DNA of 64,000 nucleotides from Pseudomonas sp. BSw22131 (lineage in GTDB: Bacteria > Pseudomonadota > Gammaproteobacteria > Pseudomonadales > Pseudomonadaceae), in contig NZ_CP113949.1 of assembly GCF_026810445.1 (NCBI RefSeq), positions 1,240,001 to 1,304,000 on the forward strand, read 5' to 3'. The notes under the pieces are model-generated. The model saw only the letters and a program-made list of their open reading frames with translations, was not told the origin of the DNA and ran no database searches. Positions 17,618-27,219 of the stretch are shown piece after piece (position 1 is the stretch's first letter; the number at the start of each line of letters is the position of its first letter). The position numbers and the translations under genes were made by a program.

Positions 17618-20600
17618 ATGACCATTCTGTCGTCCAGGTTACACACTCCCCAGGCGAGCGAGCCGCCGAGCCTGACTCAATTGCAGCAACGCTTCAGCGA
17701 GGACCCGGTCCTGCGCGTCATTCATCACCAACTGCCCAAAGCCTTCAGCGCCGCGTCTACGCAACAGCAGCAAGACTATCGGCGTGCGCTGCTGGCCAGC
17801 AAATCCGCCCGCCATGCGCTGAAGACTCTGCTCAAACCGCTCAAAGGCCTGTCCGATTTTGCCGAGCCGCTGTTGCGTCAGGCCCTGGATACCCGCTTTG
17901 GACCGGGGCTTGAGCCCAAGGTCGACACGCTGTTTCACCCCACGCTCAGGCCCAGCGGTGCGACAGGCTCGGCCAGCCAGCTGACGTTGCTCGAAGCCGC
18001 ACTGCACAACTTCGAGCGTAAGGAAGCAATCAAAGGCGGGTTTCTGCGTTCTGCGTCTGTCGATAAGGGGCTCGACGGCCCGCACCCGAAAAACATCCCC
18101 CCCGACCAATTTGCTGACGTTTGCCGACACCTCAATATCGGCAGTAAATATCAGGACCATCTCAAGGATGTGCTGGAGCCGATGTCCCTGCCGGGCGATG
18201 CACCCAACGCTGCCCGGCTTAACGCGCGCGCTATCTTCATTACCAACGACCTGGCTGATATGGAGCTGTATGCCCGAGCCGCAGCGCTGCGCAAGGACAT
18301 CAGTGAACAAGCACTGGCGGCAGTGCTGGACGTGGTGACGCGACGTGCCAGTCCAATGTTCAACGGTCTGCCCGTCGCGTTCGAGTCCTTGTCCCTGTTG
18401 GGTGTCGAAATACCTCGCGTCGTCATTATCAAGCCGTTGGCAACCTGGACGTTCACGCAGGTGCCGCTGGTGTTGTACGTGCCGCAGGACCCAGTGACGC
18501 CGTTCAAGGAATTCGCCACGCTGAGCGAGCTGGAAGACGACTTGCGAAGCCGATTGATGAGTCAGGCGTATCAAGCGTTTTTTGCACGGCTGATTGGTGA
18601 GCGGGGAAGGGCGCAGTTCTTCGGTCAATTGAACCGGCACTTGTTCCCTTTGGCACCTGTTGATGGCAGTTGGTTTACCAAAGGGCTGTGGCACAACACG
18701 CCTGATCATCGCGCCGATCTGCGTTTGCAGAGCGCACCGATCGACACCGAGCTGTTCCAGAGGATGCACCAGCAGCAGATCGCGGTGATCAAAGACAACG
18801 CTCGATTCCTGGCAGTCCCTACTGAAGACGAAGATGCGAAAAGCCGCAGTGAGCGACTTCAGGCCTGGTTCGACGTGGGCATGAACATCGCCAATGTCGC
18901 CTCATTCTTTGTCCCTGTTCTGGGCCAACTGATGATGGTGTATGCCAGTGTGGAATTAGTCAGCGAGGTGTATCACGGTCTGGAAGACCTCAGTCATGGC
19001 GACCTGGAAGAGGGTTTCGATCATCTTGTCAGCGCAGGTGCCAACATCGCCTTCATGGCGGCGTTGGCTACGACCGCGCACGGCGTATCGCCCAAAGAGC
19101 CGCCGCCGCTTGCCAGCAATAACTTTGTGGGGAAGGTGGTGCCCATCAAGCTGGCCAATGGTCAGGCACGCCTGTGGAAGCCCGACCTTGAGCCTTTTCA
19201 GGTCAACATTGATGTCCCGCAAGACACCAGCGCTGAGCTCAGCGGTGTGTTTGAGCGCGAAGGGAAAAAGTACCTGACCCTCGACGGGCAGCAGTACGAA
19301 GTGATTCATCGAAAAGACCTGAATAAATGGCAGCTCGGACACCCCCATCCAGACGCGAAGTTTTCGCCTGTTCTGGAGCACAACGGTGTGGGCGCTTTCC
19401 GACATGAGGGTGAGAGGCCGCAGCAGTGGTCGAAGGTTAAGTTGTTCAAGCGCCTCGGCCATACGGTGTCGGGACTGTCGGAATCGTCCGCTGAGCAAAT
19501 TCTGCGCGTGACCGACGTCGACGAATCGCTGTTGCGCCAAGTGCATGTGGAAAATGCCGTTCCGCCAGGGCAGTTGCGCGATACGGTCAAACGCTTTCAG
19601 TTGGACACAGCCCTGGATAATGCGGCTATCGCAACGTCTGGCAGCCAGCGAGCCGAGCAGTTCCGGCAGCAGTACGAGGCCAGTGAAGTGTCGTCTGATC
19701 CGCTGGTGCAACTGATTCGCCGAGATTTCCCCGGCGTATCTACCGCAGTGGCAGAGGACTTGGCCAGCACCCTGACATCGGCGCAAACGCTGCAAATTCT
19801 GGACAACGCTCGCCTCCCTCTGCGCGTCAGCGAAGCGGCCGTCTGGCAGCAACGGCAAACTCGGCTAAACCGTGCATTCGAGGGTTTTTATTTGAAGTCC
19901 GTCAGCAACGCGGACACCGAAATCCTCAGCCTGCGTTTGCTGGAAAAACTGCCGGGTTGGTCCGATCAAGTGCGCCTTGAAGTGCGCCTGGGCTCAACCG
20001 AAGGCAGCCTGCTCGACAGCATCGGCGTCCCTGAAGCCACGGTCCATAAGGTGCTGGTCAAGTCCAATGGCCAGTACCAGGCGTTCGATGCGCAGGGCAA
20101 CGAACTCAACAGCGTGCCCAAAGCGGGTAACAATCTGTGCGCTTCGATTCTGCATGCGCTGCCAGACGCACATCGCAGCGCGCTGGGTTTTTCCCATGTG
20201 TCCCAAGGCCCGCAACTCAATACGGCGCTGGCAACATTGGCCACGGGCGATCGCGCCCGTGCGTCGCGCCTTTTAGGCATTCGCGATGGCCGGCTGAAAT
20301 TCAATAAGCCTGAACGCATGAAACAGGGGCGTATGGGGTATGCGCTCAGCGGCATGGGCCAACTGCTTGGCTTTATCAGCGAGGATCATCTGCTGACCCG
20401 CATCGGCTTGCTGGAACTGATTGATGTCACGGCCCAGGACGTGCTGACCAGTCTGCGTCTTGAGGGGATGTCCAATGCTGATATCAACGCGCGTCTGGAT
20501 GTGTTGCAGGATGAGCGCCAGGCATTGCGCACCAGTCTGGATCAATGGGCCATGGCGTCGAGCGAGATACTGGCCCCCAGCGAATCCCGAATGAACAGCA

Positions 20601-23179
20601 GGGCGCGGATCGGTGAGGCGATCCTGCAACATTGGCAGGCAACCAGCTTGCCGGGTGTCCCAGCGAACGTCGCTTTACGTCTGGAATCAGCCCGGTTGAG
20701 TGATTTTCCTGAGCAACTGCCAGGGTTTTTCTACTCACGGGTCGAGCGTCTGCAGCTTTCGAACATCGTTGCACAGGGTGAGCCTGGTTCGTTGATGGGT
20801 GGGCGGCCGTGGAGCTCGATTCCGCTTGAGAACTTCCTTAGTCGGTTCACTGAAATCACCGTACTGGAAATCAGCAGATCCCCCTCGTCAGGCTTCAGCT
20901 TCACGCAGTTTCATGAGCTGCCGCGTATCGTGACCACCCAGCTTCCAGGCTTGAGGGCCTTGAGCCTGATCAACCAGGGCGTGGACATCACCGCCGAAAC
21001 CCTCAACCTCTTCGGTCAGATGCCGCACCTGGAAAGCCTCGACCTGAGCGGCAACTTCAGCCTGGACGCACCGCTGCCGGGGTCAGTCAATCTGAACCTG
21101 CGCAGACTAGGGCTTGATCGTATCGGCCTGGAGCAATGGCCTGAATGGTTGACGGAGTTGCTGCCGGGCCATATCGAGGAAGTCTCGTTGGCCGACAATC
21201 AAATTCTCTACTTACCCGACGGGTTGCTGCAGACTGGGCAGTCCGCGCGCACAACGCTGATCCATCTACAGGGCAATCGGCTGTCACGCACGGATATGAT
21301 CGAAGCTTGCCTGCGTGCGGGCGAACAGCCTCTGGCCGGACAGCTTCGCGCGGTCAGGATCGATCCGGGTGCGCCCGTCGAACTTCAACCGCGCATTAAC
21401 GTGCTGCTGGGTGAGCAGGCAGTGCTTGAGGCAGCCCTTCGTGATTGGGCAGAAGCGTCAACTTCCCACGCGCCTTTTAGCGATCAAAGTTTGATCACAC
21501 GTCGCGAGATGGGCGCAGCATTGCGTGATCACTGGCGCGGGACTGTGGCGGGGCGTGCTTCTCTACCGATCATGATCGAGTCGATGGCGTTGGCCGAGTT
21601 TCCGCAGGGTCTGCCTCAGACGTTCTATCAGAATATCAACGGCCTGATGCTGCGAAATGTCGCGACCGATCCCGAGGAGTTGAGTCAGTTTTTAACCAGC
21701 TTTCCTGATCTCGAAACGCTGGAAATCATGGGGCACGTCATGCCGATGGTCTCGCCGCCGCGGACTCTCAGCGCACTGCCAAACCTGCGAAGCCTGGCGT
21801 TGATGGATCAGGGCATGGTGATTGATCAAGCCGTCATGGAGTACCTCAGCAGCCTGGATAACCTGAGGAATCTGGACCTGAGCGGTAACCATCTGGCACC
21901 TATCGTCGCCTCGCCTGGGCTTATACGGCATTGGGAGTCCCTGACGCTGGACAAGGTCGGGATCAGCACATGGCCGAACTGGTTGAATGAATTCCTGCCC
22001 GGCGGAATCGACGCGTTGTCTTTGGCTCGCAATGAGTTGAGGGAATTGCCAGACGAGATCGTCCGAAACCGTCGCAATATCTCAGCGCACACCGAAATAT
22101 CCCTGGAAGGCAATCCGCTGTCTCGCGAAACCATGATCGGCGCTCACGTCAGTGAATACGGCAATTCCCGGTCATTCAGTTTTTACATGGACCTGCCCGA
22201 CGATATTCGAGCGCTTGCACCGGAGCGGGCATGGTCATCAACCGAATCACTGAACCAGTCCGACTCGGACTTTGATCCGGACTCTGACGCTGACACCAGC
22301 GTCCATCGCCATGGGTCGACCGGGGCTGACTCTGCGCAAGCTGCGAACGTCGAACAATGGCTTCAAGACACGGCACAGGAAAATATCGGCCATCAGGCGG
22401 TCTGGGATCAGATTGCAGCGGCGGGCGATGCGCCGATGCTCATGGCTCTAATCGGCCGCTTGCGAGAAACCGCGGATTACCTCAGGGCTCGCGAGGCGCT
22501 GGTTCAACGCGTCTGGCATGTACTGGGGGCTGCCGCGAACGACTCACAACTGCGCCAACTGCTCAACGCGATGGCCGGAGAAGCGATTGCCAGCCGCACC
22601 TGCGGCGATGGCGTGCGGCTGGAGTTCAATCAGATGGAGGTTCAGGTATTCGCACTCGACTCACTGCGTGACATTCCGAACGCCGAGCGCGGGCCGACGC
22701 TGTATCGACTCATGCGCAGGTTCTACCGTCTGGATGAGGTCGATCGCCTCGCGCGCACCAATGCCATGGGTAGGGACCAGGCTGAGGTTCGTCTGGCTTA
22801 TCGCTTGCAACTGGCTGAGCGACTGGATCTTCCACTGCCGCCTGCCCGCATGCTTTACCGAACGGCCGCCGCTGTGACGGCCGTTGAATTGCAGACGGTC
22901 GAAGCTCAGGTGCTGACCCGTCAGGACGGCCCGGAATTTTTCGCCAACGCAGTCAATCGGGATTTCTGGGCCTCGTGGTTGCGGGAAACCTACGCGGCAG
23001 ATTTTGCTGAGCTCAAAGCCACCTTCGAAGGCGAAAGGATAAGGGTCGAAGATGAGTTTCCCGAACTGGACGACGCGTATCTGGCGCGCATAAAAAGCCT
23101 TGATGAGGAGCAGAAGATGCGTGAGCACGAGCTTATGAAGCAGCTGACTTACCAGGAAGGCATGAAGTACAGCGACTGA
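17618..23179 (+). CDS. Giant DUF6543-LRR-NEL protein (putative E3 ubiquitin ligase effector), copy 2
   Basis: 1853 residues, a full-length tandem paralogue of the upstream gene with the same domain order. The N-terminal region (for example FAEPLLRQALDTRFGPGLEP) includes hydrophobic helices near 420-490 (MNIANVASFFVPVLGQLMM). Two coiled/LRR modules begin near residues 957 and 1258. An acidic Asp/Ser linker (QSDSDFDPDSDADTSV) and a NEL domain follow, with Cys1662 in C-G-D and DQAEVRLAYRLQLAERLDLP. Divergence from copy 1 is spread evenly but is greatest in the N-terminal 30 residues and the LRR surfaces, as expected if target choice differs. The ATG has AAGGA 9 nt upstream inside a hairpin. It is followed by a terminator. 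The E3 ligase role is inferred from family knowledge. Confidence 0.82.
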   Translation: MTILSSRLHTPQASEPPSLTQLQQRFSEDPVLRVIHHQLPKAFSAASTQQQQDYRRALLASKSARHALKTLLKPLKGLSDFAEPLLRQALDTRFGPGLEPKVDTLFHPTLRPSGATGSASQLTLLEAALHNFERKEAIKGGFLRSASVDKGLDGPHPKNIPPDQFADVCRHLNIGSKYQDHLKDVLEPMSLPGDAPNAARLNARAIFITNDLADMELYARAAALRKDISEQALAAVLDVVTRRASPMFNGLPVAFESLSLLGVEIPRVVIIKPLATWTFTQVPLVLYVPQDPVTPFKEFATLSELEDDLRSRLMSQAYQAFFARLIGERGRAQFFGQLNRHLFPLAPVDGSWFTKGLWHNTPDHRADLRLQSAPIDTELFQRMHQQQIAVIKDNARFLAVPTEDEDAKSRSERLQAWFDVGMNIANVASFFVPVLGQLMMVYASVELVSEVYHGLEDLSHGDLEEGFDHLVSAGANIAFMAALATTAHGVSPKEPPPLASNNFVGKVVPIKLANGQARLWKPDLEPFQVNIDVPQDTSAELSGVFEREGKKYLTLDGQQYEVIHRKDLNKWQLGHPHPDAKFSPVLEHNGVGAFRHEGERPQQWSKVKLFKRLGHTVSGLSESSAEQILRVTDVDESLLRQVHVENAVPPGQLRDTVKRFQLDTALDNAAIATSGSQRAEQFRQQYEASEVSSDPLVQLIRRDFPGVSTAVAEDLASTLTSAQTLQILDNARLPLRVSEAAVWQQRQTRLNRAFEGFYLKSVSNADTEILSLRLLEKLPGWSDQVRLEVRLGSTEGSLLDSIGVPEATVHKVLVKSNGQYQAFDAQGNELNSVPKAGNNLCASILHALPDAHRSALGFSHVSQGPQLNTALATLATGDRARASRLLGIRDGRLKFNKPERMKQGRMGYALSGMGQLLGFISEDHLLTRIGLLELIDVTAQDVLTSLRLEGMSNADINARLDVLQDERQALRTSLDQWAMASSEILAPSESRMNSRARIGEAILQHWQATSLPGVPANVALRLESARLSDFPEQLPGFFYSRVERLQLSNIVAQGEPGSLMGGRPWSSIPLENFLSRFTEITVLEISRSPSSGFSFTQFHELPRIVTTQLPGLRALSLINQGVDITAETLNLFGQMPHLESLDLSGNFSLDAPLPGSVNLNLRRLGLDRIGLEQWPEWLTELLPGHIEEVSLADNQILYLPDGLLQTGQSARTTLIHLQGNRLSRTDMIEACLRAGEQPLAGQLRAVRIDPGAPVELQPRINVLLGEQAVLEAALRDWAEASTSHAPFSDQSLITRREMGAALRDHWRGTVAGRASLPIMIESMALAEFPQGLPQTFYQNINGLMLRNVATDPEELSQFLTSFPDLETLEIMGHVMPMVSPPRTLSALPNLRSLALMDQGMVIDQAVMEYLSSLDNLRNLDLSGNHLAPIVASPGLIRHWESLTLDKVGISTWPNWLNEFLPGGIDALSLARNELRELPDEIVRNRRNISAHTEISLEGNPLSRETMIGAHVSEYGNSRSFSFYMDLPDDIRALAPERAWSSTESLNQSDSDFDPDSDADTSVHRHGSTGADSAQAANVEQWLQDTAQENIGHQAVWDQIAAAGDAPMLMALIGRLRETADYLRAREALVQRVWHVLGAAANDSQLRQLLNAMAGEAIASRTCGDGVRLEFNQMEVQVFALDSLRDIPNAERGPTLYRLMRRFYRLDEVDRLARTNAMGRDQAEVRLAYRLQLAERLDLPLPPARMLYRTAAAVTAVELQTVEAQVLTRQDGPEFFANAVNRDFWASWLRETYAADFAELKATFEGERIRVEDEFPELDDAYLARIKSLDEEQKMREHELMKQLTYQEGMKYSD

Positions 23180-23213
23180 TCCGTTATACGGATTGGTGAT
23201 AGTCACCCACCCG

Positions 23214-23243
23214 ACGCCAGTCCTGATCAAGGGCTGGCGTTTT
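23214..23243 (+). terminator. Terminator after the second NEL gene
   Basis: A 9-bp stem CGCCAGTCC / GGGCTGGCG (one G-U pair) with the loop TGATCAA and a short TTTT tail, 35 bp after the stop. Confidence 0.8.
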
Positions 23244-23308
23244 GGTGTGTTGCGGAAAAATCGTAACTGTGTCTGCTAGAATTCGCCTCTTTTTACGTGT
23301 CGCCCGCC

Positions 23309-23653
23309 ATGTCCGAAACTCCGCTCACGATTCTCGATGACGCTTGCTTGCCGAGCGTGCCAAAGAGCTGGTTTGTGTACCTGGTGCGCGCTGCCAACGG
23401 CTCTTTGTACTGTGGCATCAGCGACGACCCGGTTCGACGCTTCGCGGCCCATCAACGGGGTAAGGGCGCGCGGTTTTTCTACTCAAGCCCGGCGGTGGCA
23501 CTGGTGTACGTCGAAGCCTGCCGCGACAGAAGCGACGCGCTGCGACAGGAACGCCTGATCAAGAAGCTGCGAAAGAGCGCCAAGGAAGCACTCGCGGCGA
23601 GCACCCCTGACGCTGCGCTCATCCACGGTCGTGATGGCCTGTCATCAGTCTGA
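23309..23653 (+). CDS. GIY-YIG domain protein (UPF0213/YhbQ-like)
   Basis: 114 residues from the ATG giving MSETPLTIL. The GIY-YIG core appears as [17 protein letters not shown] followed by [17 protein letters not shown], then a basic C-terminal helix ([17 protein letters not shown]). Members of the YhbQ-like family are small putative single-domain nucleases; some act on DNA, but cellular roles are poorly known. A GTG four codons upstream is a possible alternative start. It is single-gene, 130 bp after the NEL gene and on the same strand, but separated by a terminator. Confidence 0.85.
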   Translation: MSETPLTILDDACLPSVPKSWFVYLVRAANGSLYCGISDDPVRRFAAHQRGKGARFFYSSPAVALVYVEACRDRSDALRQERLIKKLRKSAKEALAASTPDAALIHGRDGLSSV

Positions 23654-23718
23654 GCGGGTAGGCCTTGCTGTGAGTCCCGGTTAAGCTCTTGGTTTTGAGC
23701 CAATAGCCGGAGTCATGC

Positions 23719-24651
23719 ATGTCAGAGCTGATCCTTCACCATTACCCGACATCGCTGTTTGCCGAAAAAGCCCGACTGATGCTGGGTTTCAAGGGGCTTT
23801 CCTGGCGTTCGGTGACCATCCCGCCAATCATGCCAAAGCCCGACTTGACCGCACTGACCGGCGGCTATCGAAAAACCCCCGTGCTGCAAATCGGTGCGGA
23901 CATTTATTGCGATACGGCGATGATTGCTCGTCGGCTGGAGCAGGAAAAATCATCGCCCGCGTTCTATCCGCAAGGTCAGGAGTTCACCTCGGCGAGCCTT
24001 GCCGCCTGGGCTGACTCTGTTCTGTTTCTGCATGCAGTGAGCCTGGTGTTCCAGTCCGCTTCGCTGGCGTTGCGTTTCGCCAAAGCACCACCTGAAGCCG
24101 TCAAGGCCTTCGTTGCCGATCGCACGACCCTGTTCGACGGCGGCAGCTCGACGCGCATTCCATTGGAGTTGGCGCAGCATCAGTGGCCTACGCTGATGAG
24201 CCGTCTTGAAACCCAGCTGGAGCGCAATGGCGATTTTCTGCTGGGCGCGCCGTCAATCGCCGACTTCTCTGTGGCCCACACCTTGTGGTTCCTGAAACAG
24301 ACGCCAGTGACTGCGCCTTTGGTGGACGCGTACCCGGCGGTGTTGGCGTGGTATGAGCGAGTGGTGGGTTTTGGTCACGGCGCACCCAGCGAGCTGGATT
24401 CTGCCCAAGCGGTTGAAATCGCTCGAGACGCCACTCCCGCTGCCGTCCCGAACGAAGTGTTCGTTGACCCGAACGGATTCGAGATCGGTCAGCACGTCAG
24501 CGTTTCAGCGGTCGACTACGGTGTAGACCCGGTTCAGGGCGAGTTGGTCTTCAGTGGACGTGAGGAAATCATCGTGCGTCGCGACGATGAACGGGCCGGG
24601 ATCGTTCATGTGCACTTCCCTCGGTATGGGTTTGATATCAAGGCGCTGTAA
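23719..24651 (+). CDS. Glutathione S-transferase family protein with C-terminal extension
   Basis: 310 residues, longer than the usual 200-230 for GSTs. Residues 1-80 have thioredoxin-like GST_N character (LILHHYPTSLFAEKARLML, KTPVLQIGADIYCDTAMI). Residues 95-225 are GST_C (FLLGAPSIADFSVAHTLWF with the conserved N-cap Asp). From about 240 a beta-rich tail of some 70 residues follows (IGQHVSVSAVDYGVDPVQGELVF...), which is not part of the classic fold. The expected activity is glutathione-dependent conjugation or reduction in the cytosol; the substrate is unknown. SD is GCCGGAG; start ATG as given. Confidence 0.82.
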   Translation: MSELILHHYPTSLFAEKARLMLGFKGLSWRSVTIPPIMPKPDLTALTGGYRKTPVLQIGADIYCDTAMIARRLEQEKSSPAFYPQGQEFTSASLAAWADSVLFLHAVSLVFQSASLALRFAKAPPEAVKAFVADRTTLFDGGSSTRIPLELAQHQWPTLMSRLETQLERNGDFLLGAPSIADFSVAHTLWFLKQTPVTAPLVDAYPAVLAWYERVVGFGHGAPSELDSAQAVEIARDATPAAVPNEVFVDPNGFEIGQHVSVSAVDYGVDPVQGELVFSGREEIIVRRDDERAGIVHVHFPRYGFDIKAL

Positions 24652-24669
24652 CTCTCCTGCAACCAGTCA

Positions 24670-25749
24670 TTACGAGGGCTGGCGCAGGAGATATATTTTC
24701 ACCACTACAGAAAAGGCGGTGTGCGAATACAGTGTGCTGCTAGCGGTTTGGCCGGCAGCCTCTTTCTGTCCAACCGCTTGGTCTGCTGCGTTGTAAGTAA
24801 AGCGAGTTTCAGGGGGCGTCAGGAAGTTCAGACGTAAGATGGGCACGTTGTAGCCAGCGTTGTTCATTTTGACCTGGAAGTTGCGTGCAATGGTGAGGCT
24901 GTTCGCTTTGTTGACATCAAAAATAAGCGGCGATGTATTTGGGCATCTGCCCGCCGTCGCCGTAGTTATTAAGTAGAATCTCGTTCCATATATTACTCAG
25001 CGCCGGGAAATTATCCCGTGAGGCGATCATATTGTTCCAGCCCTGTTGGCTGTCGATGTTCCATGAGCATTGCCGGGCACGGTTGTTGCCATTGCTTTGA
25101 AAGAGATTGTTCCATTGTGTGGCGGTCACAACGTCCAGTGCGTCGCATGACCCCCAGGCAAACTTGGTATTGTCGTCCTTTACCGTAACCGGCGGAGTGT
25201 CTTCCAGCCGTCCTGCTCGATAACCGCACCCTTGGTGACCATTGACGGTAGAGGTGGCCGCATCAAAGGGATAGAGACATATGAATCCGCTTTCAAGCCC
25301 GGTAAACCATGTGCAGCAGCGTCAATGCGGTTGCGCAAAATGAATCCTGCCGGGTGGTAGAGTTGCGTTTGTGTGACATCTTGTCTTGACCATGAGTAGG
25401 AGCTAGCTCCTATGGCAAACGCTGTCGGGCCATATATCCAGGGGTTGAAGTTGCCATCATTTACCGTGCGTGCAAGGACACCACTGCAGTAGTAGTGACC
25501 GCGGGGCCTGTTGGTGCCGTACTCACGGCAGTCCGTGGTTGTCTCCAGATAGTTTTTCATTACGTCAGCCAGCACTTCGGCGGGTTTCTGTAATTGAGAC
25601 TGCGGTGCAGCACTTGTCGGCGGGCTCTCGGTATTGCCTCGCGCGGGCACTTGAGCATCGGTCTGTTCCAGGGTTGAACAAGAAGTTAATACGATTCCCA
25701 GCAGAAGGGTTGAAAGGCTAACGATAACTTGTGCATGGCCAAAATCCAT
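24670..25749 (-). pseudogene. Halovibrin-like lipoprotein gene, frameshifted
   Basis: The reading starts with a lipoprotein signal (MDFGHAQVIVSLSTLLLGIVLTSC, lipobox L-T-S-C) and shows YYCSGVLARTV, SYSWSRQD and GFILRNRID. Homology to the copy at 26089-26815 then moves to the -1 frame at the CCCTTT run (25265-25270), giving FDAATSTVNGHQGCGY and TATQWNNLFQSNGNN. It returns to the first frame at a T5 run (24919-24923), giving NNAGYNVPILRLNF and YNAADQAVGQ. So there is one net deletion and one net insertion, both in homopolymers. I recall this layout from secreted halovibrin (HvnA/HvnC-like) proteins of Vibrio and Pseudomonas; that assignment is tentative. Sequencing error remains possible. Confidence 0.6.
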
Positions 25750-26088
25750 TTTGATGTGTTCATGTAATGAAGGCACGTGATCGGTGATTGTCAAAAATTG
25801 AGTTGGCTGCGCCGTGAGCAACCCATGGACGTTATAAGGGTGGTGAGCTTGATTTTGGGGTTTTTAATTATATTTGGAAGTAAGCAGAATCAGGTTTGCT
25901 TCGTTTTGTTGATGTGTGAAGCGCAATAGAAATAACCCGATGATTTGTATCTCGAATGAGTCTTGAACGTGCCGGGAGTGAAATGGCAGGTGGGCCAATG
26001 CCCAGCTCGATATATAGCGAGTTGCAACGAGCACCATCGCCGATAAATCTAACGTGCGGGGGGCACAGTGCTTGAAATTTAATGACTT
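25750..26088. other. AT-rich gene-free stretch between divergent halovibrin-like copies
   Basis: This interval is richer in A/T than its surroundings and holds no convincing ORF. Its right end (about 25990-26088) probably carries the eroded 5' end of the plus-strand copy: short matches are scattered over several frames with stops. I see no promoter, insertion sequence or att site. Confidence 0.5.
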
Positions 26089-26815
26089 GTTAGCTTCGAT
26101 CCGTGGAAGTCCAGTCCGGCCGCGCAGGTATTGGATGGGACATTTTTTTCATGGATAAGGTACGGTCTCAACACCTCTGGCTTTTACGAACGAGCCGGAT
26201 TCATACTGTTGAGTCCAGCGGATGCTATTGCCAAGGCGGTACCCGGGATAAGCTTCGTAATTTTAGCAGGGGCCGCTGGAGACCCTGTCGTCGTCTGCGT
26301 TTATCCATTCGATGCGTATACCGTAAGGACTATGAACAGACGGTACAGTGGGTGCGATTTTGAAGCGAGTGGAGCTGATTGTTCAGGTAAACCAAAGGTT
26401 AGTTGTGAAAATAAGCTCGGTTAATGACATCTGCTCAGTGGGACGCTAACTTTCGTGCGCAGGGCCAAGTTCTCTACAATCAGTGTTCGTGGGGTGCTGA
26501 TAATGCTCAAGGCTGGCGCAATTCAATAACCTCACATCATAACTTTCCAGCCCAAAGCTACTGGAATGGGATCATGCTCAAAACTGGGGAGACACACCGG
26601 ACACCGCCTTTGTGAATGAGGGCATGCGCCTATGGACGGTGGCCTTTTTCTACAATGCTGCAAAGGGCGGCTCACTTTCCGATGCGCAAGCGTTTCAACA
26701 AAAAATGGCATCTACCGGAAAGCGCGTCCCCGTACTCAGAATCGATTTCGCAGCGCCTACCGCACAGCGCTTTTCATTTCAGATAGCCGATCAGCTGGCC
26801 GCCTTCTATCCGTAG
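26089..26815 (+). pseudogene. Halovibrin-like gene remnant, second copy
   Basis: Paralogous to the minus-strand copy at 24670-25749 but more decayed. The recognisable part begins FDPWKSSPAAQVLDGTFFSW, RAGFILLSPADA and YPFDAYTVR in one frame. It shifts near 26410-26415 to TSAQWDANFRAQGQV and CSWGADNAQGWRN, and again near 26581-26590 to DTAFVNEGMRLWTVAFFYN and VPVLRIDF, ending QIADQLAAFYP. The N-terminal signal region is lost or scrambled. The two copies diverge from a common AT-rich centre. At least two frameshifts make it non-functional as read. Confidence 0.65.
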
Positions 26816-26830
26816 TAGAACCCGGACTGC

Positions 26831-27181
26831 CTACTTCAACGCCGCTAATATCTGCTCTTCACTGAACCCCCTGATCAACGTGCCATTCACGTCGATCAGG
26901 GGAATGCCGCGTCCGCCCAGCGCTTCATACGCTTTACGCCCTGCGGCATCTTTCTCAATGTCGAACTCGGTGTACGGGATACCTTTGCTGTCCAGAAACC
27001 GCCGCGTCTGCTTGCAGTAGCCACACCAGTCGGTGGCGTAGAGCGTGACCTTCGCATTGGCCTGAACCTGCGCCGAAACAGCGGATGAGGGGTGGATGAA
27101 GTTCTCGATCTTGCCCCAGTTCTGGTACACGACCACCACCAGCATGATCAGCAGAAACTTCTTTAGCGTTCGTACGAACAT
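26831..27181 (-). CDS. Membrane-anchored glutaredoxin-family protein
   Basis: 116 residues from MFVRTLKKF. A single hydrophobic helix (FLLIMLVVVVYQNW, residues 7-21) anchors it to the inner membrane, with the rest probably periplasmic or cytosolic depending on topology. The thioredoxin fold contains the redox motif C-G-Y-C in TDWCGYCKQTRRFLD, and the cis-Pro loop reads GRGIPLIDVNG. Glutaredoxins reduce disulfides or mixed glutathione disulfides. It lies 38 bp downstream of ndpA on the same strand, so it may be cotranscribed. Ten extra codons upstream are possible but have no better SD. Confidence 0.8.
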   Translation of the reverse strand: MFVRTLKKFLLIMLVVVVYQNWGKIENFIHPSSAVSAQVQANAKVTLYATDWCGYCKQTRRFLDSKGIPYTEFDIEKDAAGRKAYEALGGRGIPLIDVNGTLIRGFSEEQILAALK

Positions 27182-27219
27182 GTCCTGCGTTACTCCCCCG
27201 GTAATGGGCATGGCGGGTA

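Noticed and set aside
25261..25272. C CCT TTG heptamer that fits a -1 programmed-frameshift site in the minus-strand halovibrin-like gene
   Set aside because: The same gene has a second, opposite shift at a T5 run and its paralogue is also broken, so mutation (or sequencing error in homopolymers) is simpler than recoding.
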